Shown piece after piece: positions 42,994 to 52,295 of a stretch of 64,000 nucleotides of DNA (positions within the stretch are counted from its first letter, which is position 1; each line of letters opens with the position of its first letter). The position numbers were made by a program, and so were the translations under genes. A model generated the notes under the pieces. It was not told the DNA's origin. It worked only from the letters and a program-made list of their open reading frames with translations, and did no database searches. Origin of the DNA: Didemnitutus sp047777955 (GTDB lineage: Bacteria; Verrucomicrobiota; Verrucomicrobiia; Opitutales; Opitutaceae); NCBI RefSeq assembly GCF_047777955.1, contig NZ_CP180537.1:248001-312000 (forward strand). The letters are read 5' to 3'.

Positions 42994-44244
42994 ATGAGTC
43001 ACCCTTCGCACAACGCCGGCGACGACCGGGGGCATTACCACGAGGAGTTTACGCCGCAAAACAGCGCCTGGCTCGGCGCGGTGCTGGCCGTCGCGGCCAC
43101 GTATGTGTTTTTCCTGATCTTCGCGCAGTTCGGCTTGCTGAAGATCGTGCAGGCGGTCGTCGGCGAGCAGGGTCCGCTGCTCAAGCCCATCCTGGCCGCG
43201 ATGGGCGTGGCCGGGCTCGGCGGCAGCGCCTGGGCGGCCTTCCGTTTTGCCGAGAACCGCAGCCTGCGCCGGATGGTGGCGCTGTTCGCGGTCTGCGGCG
43301 CGGCGGCGGCGCTGAGCCTGGTGGCGAAGTCCGCCGGGCCGCTCCTCGCGGTGGCGCTGCTCACGGGTTTCGGGGCGGGCGGGCTGACGGTGACGCTCGC
43401 GGCCACGCTGCGGCGCGTGACGGGCGGCGACCGGCTCGGCACGGCCATCGGGCTGGGCACCGGGACGGCCTACGCGTTCTGCAACCTGCCGTTCGTGTTC
43501 AACGCGGGGCGCGACGCCCAGGCGTTCATCGCGCTGGGGGCGGCCTGCGTCGGCATCCTCGCGGTGCAGATGATGGATCTGCGGGCGCCGCGGCAGGTGC
43601 CGGACAGCGCCGACTACCAGCGGCCCGGCATCGTCGCGTGGGTCCTGATCTTCCTCGCGCTCGTGTGGCTCGACAGCGGCGCGTTCTACGTGATCCAGCA
43701 CACGCCGTATCTGAAGGAGCTCACCTGGGGCGCCGGGCGCCTCTACGCCAACGCCGCCATCCACTTCGCCGCCGCGCTCCTGGCGGGCTACATGATGGAC
43801 CGGCGCTGGGTCGGGCGCGCGGTGCTGGCGGCGGCGGCCATGTTGCTCGCCGCGTGCGTGCTGATCGAGCCCAACCGCGCGAAGCTCACCGAGGGCGTGC
43901 TGCTCTACACCGCGGCGGTGTCGATCTACTCGACCGCGCTGGTGTTCTACCCGGCGCGCGGCAGCCGCGTGCAGCTGGCCGCGCTCGTCTACGGCGTCGC
44001 GGGCTGGATCGGGTCCGCGCTGGGCATCGGCCTGGTGGAGCACCGCGCCACGATCCCGCGCGGGTTCGTGCTCGCCGCCGGCGCGGTGGTGCTCGCCGGG
44101 CTGCTCGCCCGCGGCTGGGTGCGGCGCCGAGAGGCGCGACGCCTGGCCGCCGGGGTGCTCCTGCTGGCGCTGCTCGCCGCCGTCGCCGCGCCGCCCGCGA
44201 CCGATTTTCCCGTCCGTTTAATGGAGTTGCTCCCTCTGACGTGA
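42994..44244 (+). CDS. MFS-like 12-helix membrane protein
   Basis: 416 residues from the ATG at 42994, with a His-rich cytoplasmic N-terminus (SHPSHNAGDDRGHYHEEF). About twelve hydrophobic helices follow in two halves. The first half has VAGLGGSAWAAFRFAENRSL, LLTGFGAGGLTVTLAATLRR and GTAIGLGTGTAYAFCNLP; the second half starts near IVAWVLIFLALVWLDSGAFY. The layout is that of the major facilitator superfamily, but no substrate motif is recognised. It shares a 285-nt divergent control region with the his operon, though nothing ties it to histidine. Confidence 0.72.
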   Translation: MSHPSHNAGDDRGHYHEEFTPQNSAWLGAVLAVAATYVFFLIFAQFGLLKIVQAVVGEQGPLLKPILAAMGVAGLGGSAWAAFRFAENRSLRRMVALFAVCGAAAALSLVAKSAGPLLAVALLTGFGAGGLTVTLAATLRRVTGGDRLGTAIGLGTGTAYAFCNLPFVFNAGRDAQAFIALGAACVGILAVQMMDLRAPRQVPDSADYQRPGIVAWVLIFLALVWLDSGAFYVIQHTPYLKELTWGAGRLYANAAIHFAAALLAGYMMDRRWVGRAVLAAAAMLLAACVLIEPNRAKLTEGVLLYTAAVSIYSTALVFYPARGSRVQLAALVYGVAGWIGSALGIGLVEHRATIPRGFVLAAGAVVLAGLLARGWVRRREARRLAAGVLLLALLAAVAAPPATDFPVRLMELLPLT

Positions 44245-44261
44245 CGGGAAATGAATCGCCG

Positions 44262-44289
44262 TTCATCGGCGGTTCATCGCCGATTCATC
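44262..44289. promoter_or_regulatory. Three 11-bp-phased direct repeats upstream of the LtaS-like operon
   Basis: TTCATC occurs at 44262, 44273 and 44284, exactly one helical turn apart. Head-to-tail repeats with 11-bp spacing are how PhoB/OmpR-family response regulators bind DNA. The last repeat ends 20 nt before the ATG at 44310, so binding could activate or occlude the promoter. Confidence 0.55.
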
Positions 44290-44309
44290 TCCGCCCCCAC
44301 ACTTGCCCT

Positions 44310-46349
44310 ATGTCCCGCACTTCCCCGACGCCCGCTGACGGGCGCCGCCGCCTCTGGTATCGACTGCTCGAGCGCCGACACGGCGGCGTCGCGATCTTTT
44401 TCGCGGTGTTCGTGATCGTGGCGTTCCTCACGCGCGTGGCGCTCCTCGTCCAGGCGCGGCACGACGTGGTCTGGAATCCCTCGCTGCTGGCGGCGTTCGG
44501 CTGGGGCTTCCTCTACGACCTGGGCGCGGCGGCCTGGGCCTCGCTGCCGCTGACGCTGCTGCTGGCTGCGCTGCCGGCGCGGTTCTTCGAGTGGGCGTGG
44601 GCGCGCTGGCTGGCGGCCGGCGGGGCCTTCGTCGTCCTTTACGCGCTGCTCTTCGGCACGGTTTCCGAGTGGACGTTCTGGGAGGAGTTCGGCGTGCGCT
44701 TCAACTTCATCGCGGTCGACTACCTCGTCTACACCACCGAGGTCGTGGGCAACATCCGCGAGTCCTACAATCTCCCCGCGATCCTCGGCGGCGTCGGTGC
44801 CGGCGCCGTGCTCGGCGTCTGGCTGCTCGCGCGCTCGGGCTGGCCGCGGCGCTGGTTCGCCGCCGCGACCGAGCCGATGGGCCGGCGCTGGAAGGCCGCG
44901 GCGATCTGGCTGCTCGCGACGATCGCGTTCGGCCTCGTGCAGGACGACACGCGGCTGCCCGCCTTCAAGAACAACTTCAACCGCGAGATCGGCAAGAACG
45001 GCCTCTGGGCGCTCTTCGCCGCCTTCAAGAACAACATCCTCGACTACGAGCAGTTCTACAAGACGCTGCCGGTCGACGAGGCCTTCGCCCAGGTGCAGGC
45101 CAAGCTCACGGCCGACGGCTCCATCCTGCTCCGGCCCGGCGAGCGCGACACGCTGCGCTACGTGAAGAACGACGGCGGCCCCGAGCTGAAGCCCAACGTC
45201 ATCCAGATCACGGTCGAGAGCCTCAGCGCGGACTTCGTCAGTCTCTTCAACCACGCCTCGAAGCTCACGCCCAACCTCGAGGCGCTCGCGCGCCACAGCC
45301 TGGTGTTCGAGAACTTCTACGCCACCGGCACGCGCACCGACCGCGGCATGGAGGCGCTCACGCTCTCGCTGCCGCCGACCCCCGGCCGCTCGATGATCAA
45401 GCGCCCGGCCAACGAGAACATGTTCACCCTCGGCTCGGTGTTCCGCGCCAAGGGCTACGAGACCGCCTTCATCTACGGCGGCTTCGGCTACTTCGACAAC
45501 ATGAACTATTTCTTCGGGTCGAACGGCTACCGCGTCATCGACCGCAACAGCCACGAGGCCGACGTCACCTTCGCCAACGTCTGGGGCGCGTGCGACGAGG
45601 ACCTCTACCGCTGGACCATGCGCGAGGCCGACGCGGCGTTCGCCGCCGGCAAGCCGTTCCACTACTTCGTCATGACGACGTCGAACCACCGGCCCTACAC
45701 CTTCCCCGAGGGCAAGATCGACCTGCCGTCGAAGATCTCCGGCCGCGCCGGCGCGGTGAAATACACCGACTTCGCCATCGGCCAGTTCCTCCGCGACGCC
45801 GAGAAGAAGCCGTGGTTCAAGAACACCATCTTCGTCATCGTCGCCGACCACTGCGCCTCCAGCGCCGGCCGCGCCGAGCTGCCGGTGCAGAACTACCACA
45901 TCCCGCTCTTCATCTACGCGCCCGGCGGCCAGATCGCGCCCGGCCGCATCCAGGCGCTCACCAGCCAGGTCGACTACGCCCCCACGCTCCTCGGCCTGCT
46001 CAACTGGAGCTACGTCTCGCGCTTCTACGGCCACGACGTCCGCCGCACGCCGCCCGAGGCCACGCGCGCCCTCATCGGCAACTACCAGAAGCTCGGCCAC
46101 CTCGAGCACGGTCACTTCGTCGTCCTCCGTCCGCAGCGCGGCGCGAATGCCTACACCGTCGACCTGCGCACCGGCGCGCTCACGCCCGCCCCGCGCGACG
46201 AGGCGAACGAGAAGGCCGCCATCGGCTACTACCAGAGCGCGAACTATCTCTACGAACACCACCTCTACGGGGCGCTCACGCCCGAGGAGATCGCCCGATT
46301 CACCGCCGAGGGCGAGAAGCGCGCCGCGGAAAAACCTGCCGGCAAATGA
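44310..46349 (+). CDS. LTA synthase-family (phosphoglycerol transferase-type) sulfatase
   Basis: 679 residues. Five membrane helices fill about 1-220 (AIFFAVFVIVAFLTRVALLV, LTLLLAALPARFFEWAWARW, FVVLYALLFGTVSEWTFW ...). The extracellular alkaline-phosphatase/sulfatase domain has NVIQITVESLSADFVSLFNH (metal site), the nucleophile Thr in FYATGTRTDRGMEALTLSLP, YGGFGYFDNMNYFFGSNGY and FVIVADHCASSAGR with the D-H metal ligands. It transfers or hydrolyses phosphoglycerol- or phosphoethanolamine-type groups on the outer face of the inner membrane. First gene of a three-gene operon with 4-nt overlaps. Confidence 0.9.
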   Translation: MSRTSPTPADGRRRLWYRLLERRHGGVAIFFAVFVIVAFLTRVALLVQARHDVVWNPSLLAAFGWGFLYDLGAAAWASLPLTLLLAALPARFFEWAWARWLAAGGAFVVLYALLFGTVSEWTFWEEFGVRFNFIAVDYLVYTTEVVGNIRESYNLPAILGGVGAGAVLGVWLLARSGWPRRWFAAATEPMGRRWKAAAIWLLATIAFGLVQDDTRLPAFKNNFNREIGKNGLWALFAAFKNNILDYEQFYKTLPVDEAFAQVQAKLTADGSILLRPGERDTLRYVKNDGGPELKPNVIQITVESLSADFVSLFNHASKLTPNLEALARHSLVFENFYATGTRTDRGMEALTLSLPPTPGRSMIKRPANENMFTLGSVFRAKGYETAFIYGGFGYFDNMNYFFGSNGYRVIDRNSHEADVTFANVWGACDEDLYRWTMREADAAFAAGKPFHYFVMTTSNHRPYTFPEGKIDLPSKISGRAGAVKYTDFAIGQFLRDAEKKPWFKNTIFVIVADHCASSAGRAELPVQNYHIPLFIYAPGGQIAPGRIQALTSQVDYAPTLLGLLNWSYVSRFYGHDVRRTPPEATRALIGNYQKLGHLEHGHFVVLRPQRGANAYTVDLRTGALTPAPRDEANEKAAIGYYQSANYLYEHHLYGALTPEEIARFTAEGEKRAAEKPAGK

Positions 46350-47275
46350 AACTCCTGACCTGCTGCTCCCTCGCCCTGACCCTCGCGGCGCCGTTCGTCC
46401 GCGCCGAGGACCCGGCGGCCGCGGCGCCCGCCGCCGAGCCGGCGAAGGTCCAGAAGGCCACCGACGACGACCTCCGCATCCAGGGCATCTTCAACAGCGC
46501 GCTCCCCGGCACCGAGCGGAAGAGCTCGCTCCGCCTCATCGTCCACCCGCACCTCGGCGACCTGACGAAGCGCGATGAGATCCGCACCGCACTCGGCCTG
46601 CGCTACGGCCTCACGGCGCGCTGGGAGGCGACCGCGGAGACCGATGCCTACTTCACCCACGGCCTGAAGAACGGAACCTTCGGCGAGGAAAGCGGCTTCG
46701 CCTCGATCCACCTCGGCACCAAATACCGCCTCGGCGATCCGTTCCACCTCGGCATCGACACCTCCGTCGGCCTCGACTGGTCGCGCCCGCTCGGCACGCC
46801 GCCGCCCGACGTCACCGACGGCCTGAAGCACCTCTCGCCCTACTTCACCATGTCGCGCGCGCTCCCGTCCCACCCCGGCTGGCGCGTGTTCTGGGGCCTG
46901 GGTTATGACGACGTCACGCAGACCGACGTTGTCGGCCGCCTGGAGAAAAACGACCTGCGCGCCGACTCGCTCGGCTTCTCCGGCGGCGTGCTCTGGGAAC
47001 GCGGTCCGACCACCTACACGCTCGAGACGATCTACCAGACGACGCAGCTCACCAGCTCGAGTGACCGCTACGTCGTCGGCATCCGCCCCGGCGTGGTGTG
47101 GACGCTCCCGCCGAAATACACCTTCCACGCCAAGGGCAAATGGCTGCTCGGCGTCGGCCTGCGCCTCACCCACGGCCCCGACGGCAACGACGTCGGCCTC
47201 AACGCCAAGCTCCGCGTGAACTTCGATTTCAAGCGCTTGCTCGGCCGCAAAAAAGACCCAGCGTCGGGCCAATGA
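46346..47275 (+). CDS. Predicted outer-membrane beta-barrel protein
   Basis: 309 residues, its ATG overlapping the previous stop (ATGA). Signal peptide LLTCCSLALTLAAPFVRA, Ala/Pro-rich linker, then alternating hydrophobic/aromatic strands (TALGLRYGLTARWEATAETD, SIHLGTKYRLGDPFHLGIDT, WRVFWGLGYDDVTQTD) ending in a strand with terminal Phe-rich character (KLRVNFDFKRLLG). It lacks a named-domain signature. Coupling to the LtaS-like enzyme and PAP2 phosphatase suggests a role in envelope modification or transport. Confidence 0.72.
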   Translation: MKLLTCCSLALTLAAPFVRAEDPAAAAPAAEPAKVQKATDDDLRIQGIFNSALPGTERKSSLRLIVHPHLGDLTKRDEIRTALGLRYGLTARWEATAETDAYFTHGLKNGTFGEESGFASIHLGTKYRLGDPFHLGIDTSVGLDWSRPLGTPPPDVTDGLKHLSPYFTMSRALPSHPGWRVFWGLGYDDVTQTDVVGRLEKNDLRADSLGFSGGVLWERGPTTYTLETIYQTTQLTSSSDRYVVGIRPGVVWTLPPKYTFHAKGKWLLGVGLRLTHGPDGNDVGLNAKLRVNFDFKRLLGRKKDPASGQ

Positions 47276-47994
47276 CGCCCCGCGCGCCCGAATTTCTCGA
47301 CCGCACGCTCTGGCCCGCCGTGTGGCTGCTCGCCGGCACGCTCGCGCTCTACGAGTTTACGAGCGTCGACCTGTGGCTGCAGGACCACTGCTACGACTTC
47401 GTCGCCCGCCGCTGGATCGTCGACGGCAACGAGCCCGTCGGCCGCGCCGTGTTCTACAACATCCCGAAGATCGGCGTGATCGTCACCGGCGTCACCCTCC
47501 TCGTGCTCGCCCTCGGCCCCGCCCGCTGGCGCGATCGCCTGCGCTTCGACCGCCGCGCCCTCTGGGTCGCCGTCGCGACCCTCGCCACCGTGCCCGCGCT
47601 CGCCGGCTTGGGGAAGAACGTCACCAACACCTTCTGCCCCTCGGAAATCCGCCGCTACGGCGGCGGCGTGCCCTACGTGAAGCTCTGCGAACCGTATCCG
47701 AGCGACGACCGGCCCGCCCAGCGCGGCCACTGCTTCCCCGCCGGCCACGCCAGCGGCGGCTTCGCCCTGCTGAGCCTCGCCTGGCTCTGGCCCTCGCGCC
47801 GCGCGCGGATCTTCGGTCTCGCGCTCGGCCTCGGCGTCGGGCTCTGGATGGGCATCTACCAACAGCTCAAGGGCGCGCACTACCTCAGCCACACGACGAC
47901 GACGCTGCTGCTCGCTTGGATCGTCATGCTGGTCTGGCGCCGCGTGATCGTGGTGCGGACGCCGTCCGACGCACCGAGCGCGGCGAACGCCTGA
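47272..47994 (+). CDS. PAP2-family membrane phosphatase
   Basis: 240 residues, ATG overlapping the preceding stop. Five to six membrane helices. Catalytic motifs: motif 1 GLGKNVTNTFCP (Lys present; the usual R-P is replaced by C-P), motif 2 CFPAGHASGGFALLS (S/A-G-H) and motif 3 GIYQQLKGAHYLSHTTTTLL with the nucleophilic His (S-H). Such enzymes dephosphorylate lipid phosphates or lipid A in the periplasm. In this operon it probably works with the LtaS-like transferase, by analogy to lipid A phosphatase/phosphoethanolamine pairs. Confidence 0.85.
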   Translation: MTPRAPEFLDRTLWPAVWLLAGTLALYEFTSVDLWLQDHCYDFVARRWIVDGNEPVGRAVFYNIPKIGVIVTGVTLLVLALGPARWRDRLRFDRRALWVAVATLATVPALAGLGKNVTNTFCPSEIRRYGGGVPYVKLCEPYPSDDRPAQRGHCFPAGHASGGFALLSLAWLWPSRRARIFGLALGLGVGLWMGIYQQLKGAHYLSHTTTTLLLAWIVMLVWRRVIVVRTPSDAPSAANA

Positions 47995-48000
47995 CCGGTC

Positions 48001-48026
48001 GGGGCCGTTGTCCCCAACGGCCCTCG
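48001..48026. repeat. 26-bp interspersed hairpin repeat, family B, copy 2
   Basis: Identical over 26 bp to 33578-33603, same orientation, 7 nt after the PAP2 stop codon and between convergent genes. The 9-bp stem could also serve as a transcription end. Confidence 0.75.
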
Positions 48027-48095
48027 CCCAAGTGTGCACGCCGGACGCGGGAAGGCGCCCGCACGAATCCGCCGAAGCGTGCGCGCGCCGCGCCG

Positions 48096-48545
48096 TTACG
48101 GCAGCTTGGCCTGCACGACCTTGCTCGCGGCGCCGAAGTCGATCAGCGGCGCCTCCGGGCGTTGCTTCAGCGCGCCGATGACCTTGCCCATTTCCTTCTT
48201 CGAGGTCGCGCCGACGGCGGCGATGACCTCGGTGATGAGCGCGTCGAGCTTGGCGGCGTCGAGGCCCTGCGGGAGATACTTCTCGAGGTGCGCGATCTCG
48301 GCGGTGTTGGCGGCCACGAGGTCGGCGCGGCCGCCCTTCTCGAACTCGGTGCGGGCGTCGGCGAGGTTCTTCACCGCCTTGCGGATCGTCGCGACGGCGA
48401 GCGTGTCGGCGATCGGCTTGTTGCCGTCGAGCGCGGCGCGCTGGATCGCGGCGTCCATGGTGCGGAGCGCGGTGGCGCGGGCGGTGTCGCGCGCCTTCAT
48501 GGCGGCGACGATGTCGGCACGGAGGGTTTCGTAGACGGAGGCCAT
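48096..48545 (-). CDS. GatB/YqeY domain protein
   Basis: 149 residues from MASVYETLRADIVAAMKARD at 48545. The YqeY helical domain is evident: ATALRTMDAAIQ, VATIRKAVKNLADARTEFEK, AEIAHLEKYLPQGLDAAKLD and the C-terminal TSKKEMGKVIGALK (the G-K/x-V/M tail shared with GatB). It resembles the tRNA-binding tail of the amidotransferase subunit GatB, but stand-alone members have no proven activity. Single gene by spacing. Confidence 0.9.
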   Translation of the reverse strand: MASVYETLRADIVAAMKARDTARATALRTMDAAIQRAALDGNKPIADTLAVATIRKAVKNLADARTEFEKGGRADLVAANTAEIAHLEKYLPQGLDAAKLDALITEVIAAVGATSKKEMGKVIGALKQRPEAPLIDFGAASKVVQAKLP

Positions 48546-48603
48546 GCCGCGAAGATGCCGAACTCGCGCCAAAGCGAAAGCGCGGAGTGCGTCCCGCGCC
48601 GGT

Positions 48604-49695
48604 TCAGAGCAGCTCGAGCTGCACGCCGCCCGGCTGCCGGAAATGCGCGGTCGAGAGCGGGAACTCCTCGCGGTTGAGGCCGAGGCGGCGGGTCGTCACG
48701 GCGAAGACCTGCCGCAGCTGCTCGGCGAAGATGCCCTCGCCGCGCCCGCGCGTGCCGAAGCGGGCGTCGTAGAGCTGCCCGCCGCGCATCGCGCGCACCC
48801 GGCTGAGCACGCGCTCCTTCTTGCCCGGCTCGTGGGCGTCGAGCCAGTCGACGAACACGTCCTTCACCGCGTGCGGCAGGCGGAGCAGGATGTAGCCGGC
48901 GCGCCGGGCGCCGGCGTCGCGGGCGGCCTCGAGGATGGCGGGCAGCTCGTGGTCGTTGAGCCCCGGGATGACGGGCGCGACGTTCACCCCGACCGGCACG
49001 CCCGCCTCGGCCAGCAGGCGGATGGCGCGGAGCCGGTGCTCGGGCCGGGCGGCGCGCGGCTCGAGCCGGCCCGCGAGGGCGGCGTCGAGCGTGGTGACGC
49101 TGAGCACGACCGTGGCGCACTGCCAGCGCGCGAGCTCGGCCAGCACGTCGCGGTCGCGGGTCACGAGGAAATTCTTGGTGATGAGAGCGACCGGGTTGCG
49201 GAACTCCGCGAACACTTCCAGGCACGCGCGCGTGAGCCGGAAGCGCCGCTCGGCCGGTTGGTAGCAGTCGGTGACGCCGCTGATCATCACCGTCTCCGGC
49301 CGCCATTTCCGGGCGCCAAGCTCGCGGCGCAGCAGCTCCGGCGCGTGCCGTTTCACGAGGATCTTCGTCTCGAAGTCGAGGCCGCTGCTCCAGCCGAGGT
49401 AGTCGTGGTAGGGCCGGGCGAAGCAGTAGGCGCAGCCGTGCTCGCAGCCGCGGTAGGGATTCAGGCCCCAGGCGGCGCGGACGTCGGGGCTGTCGTTGGC
49501 GGTGAGGATCGACTCGCTCGCGTCGTCGAAAAACTGCGTCCGCGGCAGCGGCCGCTCGACCGGCACGCCGTGCTCGTCGAACTCGACGAAGTCCGGATCG
49601 GCCGCGACCGTGATCGGCTCGAAGCGGTTGGCCGGGTTGATCCGGGCGCCGCGGCCGCTCGGGGCGGGGGACGGGGCGGGCGCGGCGGAGGACAT
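48604..49695 (-). CDS. PA0069-type radical SAM protein (spore-photolyase-like)
   Basis: 363 residues. The 4Fe-4S radical-SAM motif is in GLNPYRGCEHGCAYCFARPY (C-x3-C-x2-C). It is preceded by the family-specific RINPANRFEP and followed by VMISGVTDCYQPAERRFRLT, LITKNFLVTRDRDVL, VVLSVTTLDAALAGRLEPRA and VNVAPVIPGLND. It makes a 5'-deoxyadenosyl radical; substrates of this Rv2578c/PA0069 group are unknown. The 94-nt gap separates it from a divergent YdcF-like gene. Confidence 0.9.
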   Translation of the reverse strand: MSSAAPAPSPAPSGRGARINPANRFEPITVAADPDFVEFDEHGVPVERPLPRTQFFDDASESILTANDSPDVRAAWGLNPYRGCEHGCAYCFARPYHDYLGWSSGLDFETKILVKRHAPELLRRELGARKWRPETVMISGVTDCYQPAERRFRLTRACLEVFAEFRNPVALITKNFLVTRDRDVLAELARWQCATVVLSVTTLDAALAGRLEPRAARPEHRLRAIRLLAEAGVPVGVNVAPVIPGLNDHELPAILEAARDAGARRAGYILLRLPHAVKDVFVDWLDAHEPGKKERVLSRVRAMRGGQLYDARFGTRGRGEGIFAEQLRQVFAVTTRRLGLNREEFPLSTAHFRQPGGVQLELL

Positions 49696-49789
49696 GCCGC
49701 GAACTTATCCAAACCGCCCGCGCCGCCAGCACGAAGTGGCGCCGCGTGCGGGATTGCGCCCGGGCCGCGGAAAGCGTGTCGTTCGCGCG

Positions 49790-50441
49790 ATGTCCGCCGC
49801 CGTCGACCGCGCCCTCGAGACCGTCCATGCCTTCCTGGCGCAGGCCGACGCGCTGCCGGCCGAGCCGGCGGACGTCGTGCTCGGCCTCGGGCACTTCGAT
49901 CGCGCGATCCCGCGGCTCTGCGCCGAACTCGCCCTCGCCGGCCGCGCGCGCTGGATCGTGTTTTCCGGCGGCGTCGGCGCGGGCAGCGGGGATTTTCCCA
50001 GCCGGAGGCGCTGGAGTTCCGCGACGAGCTGCGGCGTCACCGGCCCGCGGCGGAGGCGCGCCTCGCGCTGCTGGAGACGCGTTCGACCAACACCGGCGAG
50101 AACCTGGCGTTCACCACCGCGGCGCTGGCGGAGACGCGACCGGACCTGCGGCCCGGCGCCGGCCTGCGCACGGCGATCGCCGTGACGACCCCTGCCGCCT
50201 GCGGCGGGCGCTGGCCACCGTGGCCCGGCACTGGCCCGCGGTGCACGCCTGCGGCGTCGCTCCCGAGCGCTCGCGGGCGGACGAGGCGGCGCTGTATGCG
50301 CGGCACGGCACGACGCTGCCCGCCCAACTCGCCGGCGAGGTCGAGCGGCTGGTGGCTTATCCCGCGCGCGGCTTCATCGCGCCCGTGACGGTGCCAGCGG
50401 AGGTGCTCGCGGCGGCGCGGCAGCTCGGCGCCCGGGTCTAG
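49790..50441 (+). pseudogene. YdcF/ElyC-like (DUF218) protein, two apparent 1-nt deletions
   Basis: Frame 1 from the ATG at 49790 has ADVVLGLGHFDRAIPRLCAE and RWIVFSGGVGAGSGDFP. Frame 2 has QPEALEFRDELRRH and LETRSTNTGENLAFTTAALA (the S-x-N-T-x-E-N block). Frame 3 has RRALATVARHWPAVHACGVA to the stop at 50441. Adding one C in each of the runs 49997-49999 and 50189-50192 yields 217 residues with the full DUF218 order. The family includes envelope-biogenesis factors; this form lacks a membrane anchor, like cytosolic YdcF. Probably sequence errors. Confidence 0.82.
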
Positions 50442-50513
50442 AAAAACGTCGCCCGCCGGCGTAAAAACGCCGCAGCATTGAACGAATCCCCGCCGCCTGT
50501 GTCCAACTGCCGC

Positions 50514-51356
50514 GTGTCCCACCGCCTCCTCGCCCTGTGCGCCCTGCTCGCGATTTGCGTCGTGCCGTCGTTTGCGGCCGAGACGCTCGCGGAAAAAACG
50601 CTGAAGGAAATCGTCGAGCGCCAGAAGCAGCTCTTCGAGCGCGCGGAGAAGGAGGGCGACCAGCTCGACGAGGCGCGCTTCGCCGGCGAGGCCAAGGGCC
50701 TCGCGAGCAGCTACGACGTCTTCATCCAGAAGAACCCGGACTTCGCGCCCGGCTACGTCGCCTACGGCGTCTTCCTCGGCAAGATCGACATGACCAAGGC
50801 CGCGGTCGCGATGCTGCTGAAGGCCAACAAGCTCGATCCGAACATCCCGCTGGTGAAGAACCAGCTGGCCAAGCACCTCGCCGAAGACGGCCGGCCGCTC
50901 GAGGCGCTGCCGTATCTCACCGCCGCGATCGACCTCGCGCCGAACGAGCCCCTCTATCACTTCCACCTCGGCCAGCTGCTGCTCGCGGCGCGCGAGGATT
51001 TCCTGCACGAGGGCGGCTGGACGCGCGCGGCGCTCGACAAGGCGATGCTCGAGGCCTTCCAGCGCGCGGCCGACCTCGCGCCGGCGGACCTCTCGCTCGC
51101 CTACCAGCACGCCAAGGCCTACTACGAGGTCGAGCCGCCCCGCTGGGAGGAGGCGCTCGCCGTCTGGGAGAAGCTCGGCGGCCGCGCCACGACCGAATCC
51201 ATGCGCCAGCTGGTGAAGCTCCAGCGCGCCAACATCCTGGTGAAACTCGGCCGCCGCGACGAGGCCCGCGCGCTCCTCGACCAGGTCACCGACCTGAAGC
51301 TCACCGAGGAGAAGCAGAAGCTGCTCGACGCGCTCGCCGCCCCGGCCGCGAAATGA
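50514..51356 (+). CDS. Secreted TPR protein
   Basis: About 280 residues if it starts at the GTG at 50514, which places a clean signal peptide first (SHRLLALCALLAICVVPSFA). A GTG at 50499 and TTG at 50478 are alternatives. After a charged coiled segment (LKEIVERQKQLFERAEKEGD) come TPR-like helix pairs: FAPGYVAYGVFLGKID / AAVAMLLKANKLDPN, LPYLTAAIDLAPNEPLYHFH, AFQRAADLAPADLSLAYQHA. Such periplasmic scaffolds hold protein complexes together; partners unknown. Confidence 0.8.
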   Translation: MSHRLLALCALLAICVVPSFAAETLAEKTLKEIVERQKQLFERAEKEGDQLDEARFAGEAKGLASSYDVFIQKNPDFAPGYVAYGVFLGKIDMTKAAVAMLLKANKLDPNIPLVKNQLAKHLAEDGRPLEALPYLTAAIDLAPNEPLYHFHLGQLLLAAREDFLHEGGWTRAALDKAMLEAFQRAADLAPADLSLAYQHAKAYYEVEPPRWEEALAVWEKLGGRATTESMRQLVKLQRANILVKLGRRDEARALLDQVTDLKLTEEKQKLLDALAAPAAK

Positions 51357-51442
51357 CGCCCGGCCCGCGCGAAAATCGCGCCGCCCTTCCATTTCACCGC
51401 TCGGCGCTTGCGCGCCGCGGGCGGGGATGACAGTTCCAGCGC

Positions 51443-52222
51443 ATGGCTTTCCTCAACCGGCTCGAACGCGCGCTCGGGCGCTTCGCGATCCCCAACCTCT
51501 CGCTCTACCTGGTGTTCGGCCAGGTGTTCTTCTGGAGCGTGTCGTTCCTCGGGTATTTCGACCTCGAGCGGATCGCGCTGCTGCCGCTGGCCGTGCGCGA
51601 GGGCGAGTTCTGGCGCGTGGTGTCGTTCCTGTTCCTGCCGCCGAACTCCAGCCCGGTCTTCATCGCGTTCGCCTGGTATCTCTTCTGGATGATGGGCACG
51701 GCGCTGGAGGGCTACTGGGGCGTGTTCCGCTACAACCTGTTTCTCCTCACCGGCTGGGCGCTGACCGTGGCGGTGTCGTTCCTCTTCCCGCTCGGCTACG
51801 CCACGAACCTCTTCCTCGCCGGCAGCGTGTTCCTCGCCTTCGCCTTCCTCAATCCGGACTTCGAGATGATGCTCTTCTTCATCCTGCCGGTGAAGATCAA
51901 GTGGCTCGCACTCCTGCAGTGGCTCTTCTACGGCTACGCGCTGGTCTTCGGCGGCTGGCCCACCCGGCTGGCCACGCTCGCCGCCGTCGGCAACTTCCTG
52001 CTCTTCTTCTCCCGCGACATCGTCGAGCGCGTGAGGACCGGCCGCCGCCGCATGGAGCACCAGGCGCGCGCCGCCGCCGCCCGGGCCGACGCGCGCGAGC
52101 CGCGCCACCGCTGCGTCGTCTGCGGCAAGACCGAGCTGACGCACCCGCTGGAGGATTTCCGCTACGGCGACGACGACCAGTGTTACTGCTCCGAGCACCG
52201 CAGCCGCGCCAAGAGCGCCTGA
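51443..52222 (+). CDS. Inactive rhomboid-like membrane protein with C-terminal zinc-ribbon-like motif
   Basis: 259 residues with about six membrane helices. The rhomboid pattern is present in loop 1 and helix 2 (FWRVVSFLFLPPNSSPVFIA, TALEGYWGVFRYNLFLLTGW), but the G-x-S-G nucleophile and the helix-6 His are absent: the equivalent positions read LFLAGSVFLAFAF and WPTRLATLAAVG. The tail carries CVVCGK ... CYCSEH, a C-x2-C ... C-x-C-x2-H set suited to zinc. Derlin-like pseudo-rhomboids bind and move membrane proteins without cutting. Directly upstream of a site-2 protease gene (73 nt). Confidence 0.72.
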   Translation: MAFLNRLERALGRFAIPNLSLYLVFGQVFFWSVSFLGYFDLERIALLPLAVREGEFWRVVSFLFLPPNSSPVFIAFAWYLFWMMGTALEGYWGVFRYNLFLLTGWALTVAVSFLFPLGYATNLFLAGSVFLAFAFLNPDFEMMLFFILPVKIKWLALLQWLFYGYALVFGGWPTRLATLAAVGNFLLFFSRDIVERVRTGRRRMEHQARAAAARADAREPRHRCVVCGKTELTHPLEDFRYGDDDQCYCSEHRSRAKSA

Positions 52223-52295
52223 TCCCGCCGGCGGCCCGCCCCGGCAAAGAAGCTCGACGCCCTGCGCAAAGCGGGCGAAAAGGCCACCCCTCCGC

